This document shows, in pieces, positions 25,688-33,709 of a stretch of 64,000 bases of DNA (within the stretch, counting starts at the first letter, position 1; the number at the start of each line of letters is the position of its first letter). This stretch comes from Oscillospiraceae bacterium. Lineage in GTDB: Bacteria > Bacillota > Clostridia > Oscillospirales > Oscillospiraceae. Made by a program: the position numbers and the translations under genes. The DNA lies in the NCBI GenBank assembly GCA_017469795.1, contig JAFUFT010000049.1:21974-85973 (forward strand), written 5' to 3'. The notes beneath the pieces were generated by a model that was not told the DNA's origin, did no database searches, and saw nothing but the letters and a program-made list of their open reading frames with translations.

Positions 25688-26539
25688 CTATTTTCGCCGG
25701 GCTCCGTCCCCGGTGCGGGACCGCTCCCGGACCGAGTCCCCGCCGCAGCCGCAGCCGTCCCGGTCGCCGCACAGCGCGGTCTCTTCGTCCACCGGGAAAA
25801 AGGCGCTGACGGGAAACTGCATTCTGGCAAAGGCCTCGCATGGATCCTCCGGGCAGCCGCAGTCCCCGGAAAGACACGCCTTCTCCGGCATGCAGTAGTC
25901 GTAGCTGGGCATCAGAAGCTGGGTCTGCCGCTCCAGCCGCATGAGGCTGAACTGGCCCAGCGTCACCTGAAGCTGGCTCTCCATGCCTTCCAGCACCAGG
26001 CTGTCATCGAAGGCAGCGGCTACCGCTTCCGGCAGCTCTCCCACCGCAATCGCCTGGGGCTGGCCAGGCTCGATCTCCGCGATCCCGGCGGATAGCACCA
26101 TGGGATCCACCGCCTCCACCACGCCGACGGGCTGCTGCATCGCGGGGGTGCCGTCGCTGGTAAACGTCCCGGCGGTCCCCGCGCCGCCGTAAAGCATAGC
26201 CTGCTTGCAGGTGGTGGCCAGCCCGTAGATGGTCACCGGACGGACTCCGCAGGTCACCGCGTCGGCGATGACCCGGTAGAAAAACTGGCAGCTGACACAG
26301 TAGTAGCCCTCCTGATACGGAAGGGGCTCCACCTCCACTTCGGCGAGGAGCAGCTCCGCAGACCGGGCCTTGACGGATGTAGCGTTTTCCAGTGCCTGCT
26401 GGCTGTCCGCGGTGAGAAATACCGGTACGTTCTCCGAGCAGTCCTGATCCCGGCAGGCGTCCATGATCTTCCGCACATTGACGCAGACCGCCTCCCGCAC
26501 ATTGGTAAAATCGGAAACTGTATTCATGCAATCAGACAT
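25688..26539 (-). CDS. Cys-rich conserved clostridial protein, possibly spore-related
   Basis: 283 residues from MSDCMNTVSDFTNVREAVCVN with AGGAGG 7 nt upstream. Cysteines occur singly through the protein and in the C-terminal clusters CLSGDCGCPEDPC and CGDRDGCGCGGD. Residues about 70-160 contain VEVEPLPYQEGYYCVSCQFFYRV and GLATTCKQAMLYG. From memory, this resembles a conserved uncharacterised protein of spore-forming Clostridia, sometimes suspected to be a coat component; that link is not proven here. No signal or membrane segment. Confidence 0.65.
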   Translation of the reverse strand: MSDCMNTVSDFTNVREAVCVNVRKIMDACRDQDCSENVPVFLTADSQQALENATSVKARSAELLLAEVEVEPLPYQEGYYCVSCQFFYRVIADAVTCGVRPVTIYGLATTCKQAMLYGGAGTAGTFTSDGTPAMQQPVGVVEAVDPMVLSAGIAEIEPGQPQAIAVGELPEAVAAAFDDSLVLEGMESQLQVTLGQFSLMRLERQTQLLMPSYDYCMPEKACLSGDCGCPEDPCEAFARMQFPVSAFFPVDEETALCGDRDGCGCGGDSVRERSRTGDGARRK

Positions 26540-26642
26540 TCTGGTTCCTCCTGTCGCGCATATCGTGGATGGCATCCACTGCATTCTATGCGCCGGGAGA
26601 AAACAGGTTCCGTTTTCGGCAAATATTTCCCCGGCCGGAGAA

Positions 26643-26673
26643 AAAAAGGACCGGCGCCCTGCCGGTCCTTTTT
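26643..26673. terminator. Terminator of tagD
   Basis: A perfect 13-bp stem AAAAAGGACCGGC with its complement and 5-nt loop overlaps the tagD stop codon. T-tracts exist on both strands; the minus-strand one is the relevant one. Confidence 0.85.
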
Positions 26674-27073
26674 ATTTCTCGGACTTGTTGAGATCCGACT
26701 TGATCTGCGTGGAGCTGATCTCCGGCGTCCGGGCCAGGTAGACCACCTCTACGCCCTCGTCCTTCAGAAAATCGAATTTCCCCCGCCAGTCGTCACCCAT
26801 CACAAAGGTATCAATGTGGTATTCGTGCATATCCGTTTTCTTCTGTTCCCAGTTCTCCTCCGGTATCACCAGGTCCACATAGCGGATCGCCTCCACCAGA
26901 GACTTGCGCTGCTCATAGGTGAAGTAGCACTTCTTGTGTTTCTCATTCCAGTTGAATTCATCCGTGGACAATGCCACGATCAGATAGTCCCCCAGGGCCT
27001 TGGCCCGCCGGAACAGATTGATATGTCCGTAATGGAGCAGATCAAAGGTCCCATAGGTAATCACTCGTCTCAT
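26672..27073 (-). CDS. tagD: Glycerol-3-phosphate cytidylyltransferase
   Basis: 133 residues, the normal size. ITYGTFDLLHYGHINLFRRA has the HxGH nucleotide-binding motif; the C-terminal RTPEISSTQIKSDL is the second conserved motif (RTxxISTTxI). It makes CDP-glycerol for teichoic-acid-like polymers. Monocistronic, with AAAGGAATGG before the ATG. Confidence 0.95.
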   Translation of the reverse strand: MRRVITYGTFDLLHYGHINLFRRAKALGDYLIVALSTDEFNWNEKHKKCYFTYEQRKSLVEAIRYVDLVIPEENWEQKKTDMHEYHIDTFVMGDDWRGKFDFLKDEGVEVVYLARTPEISSTQIKSDLNKSEK

Positions 27074-27152
27074 GCCGCCATTCCTTTCTGCGCGTTTCCT
27101 CTACTGTACACGATACCGCACCGGATGTCAAAGCGTTTTTCGCCGTTTTCAT

Positions 27153-27181
27153 TGCGGAATCCCGGGAAATGTGGTATAGTA
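27153..27181 (+). promoter_or_regulatory. Promoter of the acyltransferase-like/PlsC/PAP2 operon
   Basis: TTGCGG (27153-27158), 17-bp spacer, TATAGT (27176-27181). The leader then holds a hairpin (ATCCCGGC pairing with GCCGGGAT, 27198-27220) before the AAAGGAGATG site. Confidence 0.6.
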
Positions 27182-27245
27182 ACGCTATTCTATGGAATCC
27201 CGGCCTTTCGTGCCGGGATCCTTCACCGTAAAGGAGATGCTTTCT

Positions 27246-28112
27246 ATGGCAAGAAAATGGGGAGACCGGCGGGATGGAACCCTGCTCCGGAATATTGACT
27301 CCATGCATTACATCATGCCCCTGATGTATCCCAACCGCTGCGACAACGAGGCCTTTGTCTCGGAACAGATCGACCTGACCGCAGCTAACGCCTATCTCGC
27401 GCGGAAAAATGCGGATGGCCCGGAATACCGATACAATCTGTTCCAGCTCATCGTCACCGCCATTCTGAAAACCATCACCTTGCGGCCGAAAATGAACTAC
27501 TTTGTGGCAAATTATAATATGTACGAACGCAACGAGGTCTCCGCCGCCTTCACCATCAAGAAGATCTTCGCGGACAACGGCGGCGAGGCGCTGGCCTTCC
27601 TCCACTCCAAGCCCACCGACACCATCGACACCATCCACGACGAGATCTTCCGTCAGGTATCCTTCTGCCGGGGCGACGAGAACAAAGACCCCTCCACCGC
27701 CAGCATGGATGCCCTGCAGCGGCTGCCCCTGTTCCTGAAGAAATGGCTGGGCCGGTGCGCCCGGTTCCTGGACCGCCACGGCTGGATGCCCAAAAGCGTG
27801 GTGGCCACGGACCCCTACCAGTCCTCCTGCGTCATCGCCAATCTCGGCTCCATCAAGCTCCATTCCGGCTACCATCACCTGACCAACTGGGGCACCACCT
27901 CGGTCATGTGCATCATCGGGGAGAAGAAGCCCCGGCCCTTCTATGACGAAGCTGGGAATTTCGAGATGCGGGACAGCATCGACCTGGGCCTGACCATCGA
28001 CGAGCGGGTGGCCGACGGATACTACTACTCCAAGACCATCCGGCTGCTGCGGCACCTTCTGGAGCATCCGGAACTGCTGGAGACGCCGCTGTCGGAGCCG
28101 GTGGATTTCTGA
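27246..28112 (+). CDS. CAT/E2-like acyltransferase-fold protein with altered active site
   Basis: 288 residues with the chloramphenicol-acetyltransferase/2-oxoacid-dehydrogenase E2 fold: FQLIVTAILKTITLRPKMNYF in the N-terminal half and TIDERVADGYYYSKTI near the end. E2 enzymes have D-H-R-x-x-D-G there; here the catalytic His is Glu253 while Asp-Gly remains. No lipoyl domain. It begins a tight operon with PlsC-like and PAP2 genes, suggesting a membrane-lipid task. Start chosen at ATG 27246 with AAAGGAG. Activity is uncertain. Confidence 0.75.
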   Translation: MARKWGDRRDGTLLRNIDSMHYIMPLMYPNRCDNEAFVSEQIDLTAANAYLARKNADGPEYRYNLFQLIVTAILKTITLRPKMNYFVANYNMYERNEVSAAFTIKKIFADNGGEALAFLHSKPTDTIDTIHDEIFRQVSFCRGDENKDPSTASMDALQRLPLFLKKWLGRCARFLDRHGWMPKSVVATDPYQSSCVIANLGSIKLHSGYHHLTNWGTTSVMCIIGEKKPRPFYDEAGNFEMRDSIDLGLTIDERVADGYYYSKTIRLLRHLLEHPELLETPLSEPVDF

Positions 28113-28113
28113 T

Positions 28114-28875
28114 ATGGCCCGCAGAAAAGACTATCCCCTGTTCCGGCTGATCAAATTTCTGGTCTGGGTGTTCTATCCAAAGACCACTGTGGAGGGCGCC
28201 GGGCATCTGCCGGAGGAGCCCGCCCTGATCGTCGGCAACCACAGCCAGATGAACGGCCCCATCGCCTGTGAGCTGTATTTCCCCAGAAAGCGCTACACCT
28301 GGTGCATCGGGGAGATGATGCATCTGAAAGAGGTACCGGACTACGCCTTCCGGGACTTCTGGTCCCGGAAGCCACGGTCGGTCCGCTGGTTTTTCAGGCT
28401 TCTGTCCTATGTGATCGCGCCGCTGTCGGTGTGCGTGTTCAACAATGCCGACACCATCCCGGTCTATAAGGACGCCCGGCTCATCCGCACCTTCCGGACC
28501 ACCATGGACACGCTCTCCGCGGGATCGGACGTGGTCATCTTCCCGGAGGAGGACGCCCCGTACAACCACATCCTCTGTCAATTCCAGGATAAATTCGTGG
28601 ATACCGCCCGGTTCTATTACAAAAAGACCGGTAAGGAGCTGTGCTTCGTGCCGCTCTATCTGGCCCCAGCCCTGCATAAAATGTTCCTGGGGGAGCCCGT
28701 CCGGTTCCGGCACGAAGCCCCCATCGAGGAAGAGCGGCAGCGGATCTGCACATATCTCGCGGAGGAGATCACCCGGATGGCCGAGGCCCTTCCCCGCCAT
28801 CGCGTGGTCCCCTACAACAACATCCCCAAACGGGATTACCCCTACAGCAGGATCGAAGAGGTGAGTTCGAATTGA
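28114..28875 (+). CDS. PlsC-like lysophospholipid acyltransferase-fold protein
   Basis: 253 residues. ALIVGNHSQMNGPIA corresponds to the N-H-x4-D motif of glycerophosphate acyltransferases, but the Asp is Gly. The later VVIFPEEDAPYN matches the conserved FPEG-like block, and hydrophobic segments near residues 14-30 and 90-115 are membrane-associated. One base separates it from the upstream gene and it overlaps the next by 4 nt. Its substrate is unknown. Confidence 0.75.
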   Translation: MARRKDYPLFRLIKFLVWVFYPKTTVEGAGHLPEEPALIVGNHSQMNGPIACELYFPRKRYTWCIGEMMHLKEVPDYAFRDFWSRKPRSVRWFFRLLSYVIAPLSVCVFNNADTIPVYKDARLIRTFRTTMDTLSAGSDVVIFPEEDAPYNHILCQFQDKFVDTARFYYKKTGKELCFVPLYLAPALHKMFLGEPVRFRHEAPIEEERQRICTYLAEEITRMAEALPRHRVVPYNNIPKRDYPYSRIEEVSSN

Positions 28876-29546
28876 AACGTCCCTTGGTCGACTACCGGGG
28901 ATTCCGCCCGAACCGCATCCGGGAGCCGGAATACCGTCATCTGCTTCTGATCGTCGGCTGGATCGTCTATTTTATCTTCTTTTTCCTGACGGAAAACCTG
29001 ATCCCCCTGGAGCGCTGCCATCTGGTTCACTGCCGGTTGGATGATCTGATCCCCTTCCGGGAGGAATTCGTGATCTTCTATTGCTTCTGGTATGTGCTTG
29101 TGTTCGGCTCCCTGCTGTATTACCTGCTGTTTGACGTGGAGCGGTTCTCCCGCCTGCAGGTCTATATCATCATCACGCAGGTCGTGGCCATGGCGGCGTA
29201 TATCCTCTGGCCCAGCCGGCAGGATCTCCGGCCGGAAGTCTTCCCCCGGGAGAACTTCTTCACCTGGGTGCTGTCCCTCATCTATGCCTTTGACACACCC
29301 ACGGGGGTCTGCCCCTCGCTGCACGTGGCCTACTCCATGGGCATTGCCTCCACCTGGCTGGGAGACCGCCGCGCCTCCCCGGCCTTCAAGGTCTTCGTCA
29401 CCGCCTCCGCAGTGGTGATTTCCCTGTCCACCATGTTCGTCAAGCAGCACTCGGCGGTGGATGTGATCGCCGCCGTGGGCCTGGGGATCCTGACGGAGAT
29501 CGCCGTCCGGTATCTGATGCCGAAGCTGCCCTTTCAGTCCGCATAA
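28872..29546 (+). CDS. PAP2 superfamily membrane phosphatase
   Basis: 224 residues from a TTG start (TTGA overlap with the previous stop) with GAGGTGAG upstream. Several membrane helices surround the catalytic motifs: PTGVCPSLHVAYSMG (the SxxxH-like C-P-S-L-H block) and KQHSAVDVIAAVGLG (SRxxxxxHxxxD-like). Members dephosphorylate lipid phosphates or act as lipid phosphotransferases at the membrane. Final gene of the operon, ending in a bidirectional terminator. Confidence 0.9.
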   Translation: MKRPLVDYRGFRPNRIREPEYRHLLLIVGWIVYFIFFFLTENLIPLERCHLVHCRLDDLIPFREEFVIFYCFWYVLVFGSLLYYLLFDVERFSRLQVYIIITQVVAMAAYILWPSRQDLRPEVFPRENFFTWVLSLIYAFDTPTGVCPSLHVAYSMGIASTWLGDRRASPAFKVFVTASAVVISLSTMFVKQHSAVDVIAAVGLGILTEIAVRYLMPKLPFQSA

Positions 29547-29571
29547 AAAGCCGCCCGCCGGGCGGCTTTTT
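29545..29571. terminator. Bidirectional terminator
   Basis: AAAAAGCCGCCCG with its perfect complement forms a hairpin with a T-tract on each strand, between the convergent PAP2 and metallo-beta-lactamase-fold genes. Confidence 0.9.
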
Positions 29572-29575
29572 CGCG

Positions 29576-30400
29576 TTACAGACCGGGGATCTCCATTCCG
29601 CTGTGCAGCGGATGGAGCTTCGGGCCCATGATCTTTTCCATAATCTCAAAGGCGGGGATTCCGGTGCAGTGGCCGGTGTAGAACTCCGTATCCATCTCCC
29701 CCAGTTCCCGGGCGGTATCCTCGATGTCCCGGATCTCCTCCGTCGTGTAGGCGCTCCCCTTCATGAAGTGGAAACCGCTGATGACCAGGTCCGGATCCCT
29801 GCCGTACACCGCCCGAAACCGGTCCAGGAAATTCAGGATCCCGTTGTGGGCGCAGCCGGAAAACAGCAGATATTTCCCGTTCTGCCGGACCACCAGCGCC
29901 TGCTCATGGTCGAAGCTGTCCTGCACCATCCGGTCCCCCTCCCGGCGCATCAGCCGCAGGTTGCTCTTTGACCAGCAGCGCCGTCCGGTGATCCCCGAGA
30001 GAATGGAGACCTCCTCGTCCACCTCCACACTGCCCTCCAGCAGATGGAGCCGGGGAAGATCCAGAATGGCCTTATCGATGCCGATATAGCGCGGCCCCTC
30101 CTGGTCCAGACCGTAGTAGTCCAGTCCGGCGGCCTTCTGCATATAGATTTCCGCGCCGGGGCAGGCCGCCGAAAAGGCCAGGATCCCGCCTGCGTGGTCA
30201 TAGTGGCCGTGGCTCAGGAACAGCAGATCCACCGCCCCCGGATCCACCCCTGTCAGGGCGGCGTTGTGCGCAAACGCGTCGCTGGCTCCGGTGTCCGCCA
30301 GGATCCGGTGCCGCTCCGTCTCCAGATAGACGCTCAGTCCGTGCTCAAATCTGCATCCCGGCTTCCCGGGAGAATTCTCGATCAGGCAGACGATCCGCAT
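29576..30400 (-). CDS. Metallo-beta-lactamase fold hydrolase (dihydropterin-phosphate synthase-like group)
   Basis: 274 residues. The zinc motif LLFLSHGHYDHAGGI (H-x-H-x-D-H) is near residue 65, followed by SGCAHNGILNFL and later FYTGHCTGIPAFEIM. This pattern matches archaeal-type methanopterin-related and cleavage-factor-like MBL proteins. It follows a NifX-like gene by 12 nt; the two are frequent neighbours in anaerobes. Substrate unknown. Confidence 0.85.
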   Translation of the reverse strand: MRIVCLIENSPGKPGCRFEHGLSVYLETERHRILADTGASDAFAHNAALTGVDPGAVDLLFLSHGHYDHAGGILAFSAACPGAEIYMQKAAGLDYYGLDQEGPRYIGIDKAILDLPRLHLLEGSVEVDEEVSILSGITGRRCWSKSNLRLMRREGDRMVQDSFDHEQALVVRQNGKYLLFSGCAHNGILNFLDRFRAVYGRDPDLVISGFHFMKGSAYTTEEIRDIEDTARELGEMDTEFYTGHCTGIPAFEIMEKIMGPKLHPLHSGMEIPGL

Positions 30401-30412
30401 ACCTCCGCCTCC

Positions 30413-30772
30413 TCAGGGACAGCCGCGGCTGCCGCAGCCGTCCTCGTGGTGATGCTCGTGATGGCCGCAGGTGGCCACGGAGTTCTCCAGGAGCGTTCCG
30501 TCCAGCAGAGCCCGTACTGCCCCGTCCGCATCGCCGGAGGCCCCGGCGTTGGCCATGGCCATCTGGGCGCCGGGTCCGATGCCGCCGCAGATCAGGACAT
30601 CCGCCTCCAGCGACCGGAGGAAGCCACCCAGGGCGCTGTGTCCTGCGCCGTTTGTCTCCACCACCCGGCTGTCCCGGATCTCTCCCTCCTCCACGTCATA
30701 GACCTTGAACGCCGGCGACCGTCCGAAATGCTGGAACACCTGACCGTTTTCGTAAGTCACTGCAATCTTCAT
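30413..30772 (-). CDS. NifX/NifB-type dinitrogenase iron-molybdenum cofactor-like protein
   Basis: 119 residues: MKIAVTYENGQVFQHFGRSPAFKVYDVEEG is the typical opening, then VLICGGIGPGAQMAMANAG, and a His-rich tail (CGHHEHHHEDGCGSRGC) that should bind metal. No nitrogenase genes are present, so it probably handles an iron-sulfur or metal cofactor elsewhere. The ribosome site is weak (GGAAAG). Confidence 0.9.
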   Translation of the reverse strand: MKIAVTYENGQVFQHFGRSPAFKVYDVEEGEIRDSRVVETNGAGHSALGGFLRSLEADVLICGGIGPGAQMAMANAGASGDADGAVRALLDGTLLENSVATCGHHEHHHEDGCGSRGCP

Positions 30773-30807
30773 GCTGTATCATTCTTTCCGGAATCGATTC
30801 GATCTGA

Positions 30808-31710
30808 TTATTCAAAGAGAGTAATGTCCTGCTTTGCCGCGTATTCCAGCAGCGGGGCAAGGGCAAATACGCAGGTATCTCCGGGATCGCCGTCGGCAGC
30901 GATGGTCAGCGTCTCCCCCGAGGCGTACTCCACATAGAGGTAGTAGCCGGACTTGTTCACCGCGTTGGTCATATAGTAACCGTTGAATCCGGCCAGGTCC
31001 TGTTCCCGGATCAGCGCCGCAAGACCTTTCACATAATCCGGATCCACGCTCTGATGGAACTGGGCCACCATATAGGAATCCCCGGAGATGGAGAAGTCCA
31101 TGACATAGCCCTCGTCCCGCCGGTCGATCTGCCAGCTGTAAAAACCCGATTCCCATTCGTCTCCCAGGTCATACCGGAGGTATCTGAGATCAAAGGTCAG
31201 AGAGAAATACTCGATCTCCTCAGACCGGATCTCCTTGGGCGCATCGGGATCTGAACGGTCCTCCGCTGCCAGCGCCGCTGCCACATCCTCTTCCCGCATG
31301 AACTTGAAGGTATAGGAGGGTCCGTCCAGGACCATCTCATAGGCCTCCAGCGTGCCGTCGTCGCAGACTCTCAGATCCGACATGATCCCGAAGCCTTCGG
31401 GCGCTTCTCCCACTAAATACTCATAGCTGCCCTGCCGCTCCGCCTCGAATTTGTAGGTATCCGACCACTCCCCGTAGGACAGGGTCAGTTCCTTCCCATC
31501 GATGTCCAGGGTGTGATCCCCGTTGAGATCCACCCAGTGGCCCTGGACGGCCTCCAGCGTGCCGGAGGCTTTGGCCGGCGCAGACGCTGCAGGGGCCTCC
31601 GCCGTGGGTTCGGGCGTGGAAACGGCGGGCGCGGGGCGCTGTTCCCAGGCGCATCCGCTCAAAAGAATCAGGACTGCCAGCAGCATGGCCGCTTTGATCT
31701 GCCTTCTCAT
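30808..31710 (-). CDS. Lipoprotein of unknown function
   Basis: 300 residues from MRRQIKAAMLLAVLILLSGCAW (lipobox LSGC, Cys near residue 20). The rest is soluble, with an early Ala/Pro linker and a beta-rich region (GHWVDLNGDHTLDIDGKELTLSYGEW) and a C-terminal segment ending YTLFE-like. GGGAGGCG precedes the ATG. Divergent from the macro-domain gene. Nothing else can be said about function. Confidence 0.75.
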   Translation of the reverse strand: MRRQIKAAMLLAVLILLSGCAWEQRPAPAVSTPEPTAEAPAASAPAKASGTLEAVQGHWVDLNGDHTLDIDGKELTLSYGEWSDTYKFEAERQGSYEYLVGEAPEGFGIMSDLRVCDDGTLEAYEMVLDGPSYTFKFMREEDVAAALAAEDRSDPDAPKEIRSEEIEYFSLTFDLRYLRYDLGDEWESGFYSWQIDRRDEGYVMDFSISGDSYMVAQFHQSVDPDYVKGLAALIREQDLAGFNGYYMTNAVNKSGYYLYVEYASGETLTIAADGDPGDTCVFALAPLLEYAAKQDITLFE

Positions 31711-31798
31711 GTGATCGCCTCCCTCACGGCTATTATACGGAAGCGGAGCGCCCCTGTCAAACCCGGCGGCAAAAGCCGTAGCCACTTGGCGCGGTTTG

Positions 31799-31807
31799 TG
31801 CTATAAT
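31799..31807 (+). promoter_or_regulatory. Extended -10 promoter of the macro-domain gene
   Basis: TGCTATAAT, a full extended -10, lies 22 nt before the start codon. No clear -35. Confidence 0.6.
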
Positions 31808-31828
31808 GCAGAAAAAGGAGGTGCCGCA

Positions 31829-32959
31829 ATGCCCTTTCAAATCGTGCGGAACGATATCACCCGAATGAACGTGGACGCCATCGTCAACGCAGCCAACAGC
31901 TCCCTGCTGGGGGGCGGCGGCGTGGATGGGGCCATCCATCGGGCGGCGGGTCCCGGTCTGCTGGAGGAATGCCGTACCCTCCGCGGATGTCCTCCCGGTC
32001 ACGCAAAAATCACCGGGGGATACGACCTGCCTGCGAAATATGTGATCCACACCGTGGGCCCCATCTGGCAGGGAGGCGGCAGCGGCGAAGCGGAGCTGCT
32101 GGCCGACTGTTATCGAAACGCCCTGTCTCTGGCGGCGGAATATGGCCTGGAAAGCGTAGCCTTCCCGCTGATCTCTGCCGGGGCCTATGGGTATCCGAAG
32201 GCAGAGGCACTGGAGATCGCCGTGCGATCCATGGAGACCTTCCTCCGGGATCACGAGATGGAGATCTATCTGGTGGTATTTGACAAGGCCAGCTTCCGGC
32301 TCAGCCGGGAGCGGATGCAGGACATCCGGGAATATATCGACCAGCGCTATGTGGATGAGCATCCTGCGGACCGGTCCAATCGGAACATCTGGTCAGAGAT
32401 GCGCTTCGGCGGGGTCCCTTCCGCCGCCCATGCCCCACAGGCCCCACAGGCTCCGCAGGCACACCAGGAGCCCCAGACCGCATCCGGGCGCAAATCTTCC
32501 AAAAAGTCCGGCTTTTCCCTGCCCTTCGGCGGGCGAAAAGAGAAGAGGGAAGAGGATGAGATCTGCGATTCCGCCCTGCCGGAGAATGCGGATCTGGAAG
32601 CTCTGCTGTCACAGGTCGACGAGAGCTTTTCCCAGATGCTGCTCCGGAAAATCGATGAGTCCGGCATGACCGACGCCCAGTGCTACAAAAAGGCCAACAT
32701 CGACCGGAAGCTCTTCTCCAAGATCCGGGGAGACGTCAACTACCGGCCCAGCAAACCCACCGCCATTGCCTTCGCCATCGCCCTGGAGCTGAGCCTGCCG
32801 GAGACCCGGGACCTGCTGTCAAAAGCGGGGTTTGCCCTGTCCCACAGCAGTAAGTTCGACATTATCATCGAGTATTTCATCCAGCGCCGGAACTTCAATA
32901 TCTTTGAGATCAATGAGGCCCTCTTTGCCTTTGACCAGAGCCTGCTGGGGGCCGGATAA
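31829..32959 (+). CDS. Macro-domain protein with C-terminal helical domain
   Basis: 376 residues. Residues 1-170 are a YmdB-type macro domain ([62 protein letters not shown]), typical of ADP-ribose or O-acetyl-ADP-ribose hydrolases. A low-complexity linker ([14 protein letters not shown]) follows, then a helical domain ([22 protein letters not shown]) resembling an HTH, ending near residue 376. The next gene is a VWA protein. The pair may sense or reverse ADP-ribosylation; inferred from domains. Confidence 0.85.
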   Translation: MPFQIVRNDITRMNVDAIVNAANSSLLGGGGVDGAIHRAAGPGLLEECRTLRGCPPGHAKITGGYDLPAKYVIHTVGPIWQGGGSGEAELLADCYRNALSLAAEYGLESVAFPLISAGAYGYPKAEALEIAVRSMETFLRDHEMEIYLVVFDKASFRLSRERMQDIREYIDQRYVDEHPADRSNRNIWSEMRFGGVPSAAHAPQAPQAPQAHQEPQTASGRKSSKKSGFSLPFGGRKEKREEDEICDSALPENADLEALLSQVDESFSQMLLRKIDESGMTDAQCYKKANIDRKLFSKIRGDVNYRPSKPTAIAFAIALELSLPETRDLLSKAGFALSHSSKFDIIIEYFIQRRNFNIFEINEALFAFDQSLLGAG

Positions 32960-32990
32960 AATGTCGCCTGCCGGGCGACCATACCAAGCG

Positions 32991-33050
32991 AAAAACCTCC
33001 TATACTATAGCCGTAAGAACAAAACACACGGCTTAGTACAGGAGGTTTTT
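32991..33050. repeat. Long hairpin burying the VWA gene's ribosome binding site
   Basis: AAAAACCTCCT (32991-33001) pairs with AGGAGGTTTTT (33040-33050), then TACTA with TAGTA, then GCCGT with ACGGC, leaving a 13-nt loop. The right arm contains the AGGAGG site of the VWA gene. A possible -10 (TATACT, 33001-33006) overlaps the left arm. Confidence 0.75.
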
Positions 33051-33053
33051 ATC

Positions 33054-33698
33054 ATGAAAAAGAATCTGACGGAACTGGTTTTCATCCTCGACCGCAGCGG
33101 CTCCATGAGTGGACTGGAGCAGGACACCATCGGCGGCTTCAACGCCATGATCGAGAAGCAGAAGCTGGAGCCCGGCGAGGCATATGTCTCCACGGTCCTC
33201 TTTGACAATGTGTCCGAGGTGCTCCATGACCGGGTGAAGCTCCCGATCGTGCCGAAGATGACGGACCGGGATTACACCGTCCGGGGCTGCACCGCTCTGA
33301 TCGACGCCCTCGGCGGCGCCATCCATCACATCGCCAACATCCACAAATACGCCCGTCCCGAGGACGTACCGGAAAAGACCCTGTTCGTCATCACCACCGA
33401 CGGCATGGAGAACGCCTCCCGCCGTTATACCAGCGACGAAGTCAAGAAGATGATCGAGAAGGAGAAGAACCAATACGGCTGGGAGTTCCTCTTCATCGGC
33501 GCCAACATCGACGCGGTGGAGACCGGCGCCCGCTTCGGCATCGGCCGGGACCGGGTGGCCAACTACGTCTCCGACAGCCAGGGCACCGGCATCCTCTACG
33601 ACAGCGTCAGCGAAGCGGTGAGCCAGGTGCGCAGCTGCGCTCCGCTTTCCGCGGATTGGAACCGGCTCATGGAAAACGACAAGAAGAAGCGGGGTTAA
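33054..33698 (+). CDS. VWA-domain protein (TerY/TerF-like)
   Basis: 214 residues. The MIDAS site is complete: VFILDRSGSMSG (DxSxS), a conserved Thr in VRGCTALIDALGG, and Asp in VITTDGMENAS. Close to stand-alone cytoplasmic VWA proteins of the TerY type, which bind metal ions and mediate protein contacts. No signal peptide. It follows a macro-domain gene and converges on rarA so closely that their stop codons overlap within TTAA. Confidence 0.88.
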   Translation: MKKNLTELVFILDRSGSMSGLEQDTIGGFNAMIEKQKLEPGEAYVSTVLFDNVSEVLHDRVKLPIVPKMTDRDYTVRGCTALIDALGGAIHHIANIHKYARPEDVPEKTLFVITTDGMENASRRYTSDEVKKMIEKEKNQYGWEFLFIGANIDAVETGARFGIGRDRVANYVSDSQGTGILYDSVSEAVSQVRSCAPLSADWNRLMENDKKKRG

Positions 33699-33709
33699 CC
33701 CCGCTTCTT
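33684..33709. terminator. Palindromic bidirectional terminator with overlapping stop codons
   Basis: AAGAAGCGGGGTT with its complement forms a perfect 26-nt palindrome. Both stop codons (VWA on plus, rarA on minus) lie in its central TTAA. T-tracts are weak but present on both sides. Confidence 0.8.
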
